NCBI RefSeq assembly: GCF_028807635.1
Contig: NZ_JARBAX010000002.1
Coordinates: forward strand, 1,302,001 to 1,366,000
DNA from: Streptomyces spiramyceticus
GTDB lineage: Bacteria > Actinomycetota > Actinomycetes > Streptomycetales > Streptomycetaceae
DNA: 64,000 nucleotides
Reading direction: 5' to 3'
The first letter of the stretch is position 1, and every line of letters begins with the position of its first letter. Shown in pieces: positions 63,556 through 64,000 of this stretch. The notes beneath the pieces are model-generated. The model worked only from the letters and a program-made list of their open reading frames with translations. It was not told the origin of the DNA and ran no database searches. The position numbers were made by a program, and so were the translations under genes.

Positions 63556-64000
63556 ATGCCGGACAACACTCAAGGCACCCACACGCCGGGTGCATTGGAC
63601 GCCGCCGCGCTGCGGCAGAAGCTGACCAAGCGGGCGTGGTGGGCCGGTATCCGCAACACCGTGATCTACGGGCTCATGGCGTTCGCAACGCCGGGACTGG
63701 GGCAAGCGGCGAAGCACGCCGGTATGTCATGGGTGCCCATCGTCGGAGGGCCGATCATCTTCGTCGGCATCCTCGGCTTCCTCGCCTCGCTCTACAGCAT
63801 CCCCCTCGGGGTCACCATCACGGGCAGCTGCCGCAAGACGCTCGCGCAGTACTCCTTCGACACGTTCTGCCCCCAGATCACCAAGGTGGACGGCGCCGAG
63901 GCCACCAGGGGCCGCCCGAAGAACATGACGCTCACGCTGCACACCGCCGACGGCCAGGAGTCACCGCTGATGCGGATCAACCCGGCCCCCCGGCGCGGCC
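63556..64000 (+). CDS. Membrane protein, cut by the window end
   Basis: The first 148 codons of a membrane protein. Helices lie at about 25-45 (AGIRNTVIYGLMAFATPGLG region) and 52-78 (WVPIVGGPIIFVGILGFLAS), then a soluble part begins with CRKTLAQYSFDTFCPQITKV. The ATG at 63556 has AGGAG 5 bases upstream; another ATG is just before it. It follows the hypothetical gene by 35 bp and probably belongs to the same operon. Confidence 0.7.
   Translation, partial: MPDNTQGTHTPGALDAAALRQKLTKRAWWAGIRNTVIYGLMAFATPGLGQAAKHAGMSWVPIVGGPIIFVGILGFLASLYSIPLGVTITGSCRKTLAQYSFDTFCPQITKVDGAEATRGRPKNMTLTLHTADGQESPLMRINPAPRRG

Overview
The window is chromosomal DNA of a Streptomyces-type actinomycete. The GC content is very high, GTG starts are frequent, genes are packed with 1-4 bp overlaps, and several genes look leaderless. 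The left end has the gene order I recall around SCO0922-SCO0930 of S. coelicolor: sdhCAB, a LysR regulator, rmdA, a DUF574 methyltransferase and the SCO0930-type lipoprotein. No rRNA, tRNA or CRISPR array was seen.

Layout. 0.2-11 kb: membrane and proline-rich proteins, a YxFxxD-repeat lipoprotein, a methyltransferase translationally coupled to an intact PAS-GGDEF-EAL cyclic-di-GMP protein, and a LysR gene divergent from a succinate dehydrogenase operon. 11-13.4 kb: a frameshifted UvrA remnant, a flavin-dependent monooxygenase, a HAD phosphatase and dodecin. 13.5-18.9 kb: the ergothioneine operon egtABCD facing a bacterial PARG-type macrodomain gene. 19-22 kb: an alpha/beta hydrolase and an MFS/LacI divergent pair. 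22-27.8 kb: aromatic-acid catabolism (thiolase, pobA, aldehyde dehydrogenase) under a double-length IclR regulator, closed by a 38-bp perfect palindrome.

27.8-41.2 kb is a stress and dormancy-flavoured block. It holds thioredoxin, a DUF1876 protein, two tandem-domain universal stress proteins, an HTH-pyridoxamine-oxidase-like protein, a pspA-pspAA-htpX-pspAB envelope-stress operon, a class E sortase, a phosphoribosyltransferase-hydrolase fusion, an anti-sigma-type ATPase and a pirin.

41.1-54.45 kb is the most unusual part. About 110 bp spanning the pirin 3' end recurs at 54.33 kb, next to a decayed tyrosine-integrase C-terminus, so the intervening 13 kb looks like an inserted block. Inside are a PucR regulator, a DUF2613 peptide, a DUF3068 envelope protein and one tightly packed operon: GT4 glycosyltransferase, methyltransferase (apparent AUU start), 1434-aa AftD-like arabinofuranosyltransferase, condensation-fold acyltransferase, second methyltransferase, DMT-type membrane protein and Trm112-like protein. 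I infer that it builds an acylated or methylated surface glycan or glycolipid.

54.4-64 kb is a degraded accessory zone: IS1380-like and IS5-like remnants, a small secreted two-cysteine peptide, an acetyltransferase, an Fpg/Nei glycosylase, a truncated baeRF/Rv2629-like gene and an MBL-fold protein lacking the usual metal motif. It ends in a type VII secretion-associated gene set (WXG-like protein, large WXG-domain protein, a hypothetical, and a membrane protein cut by the window edge).
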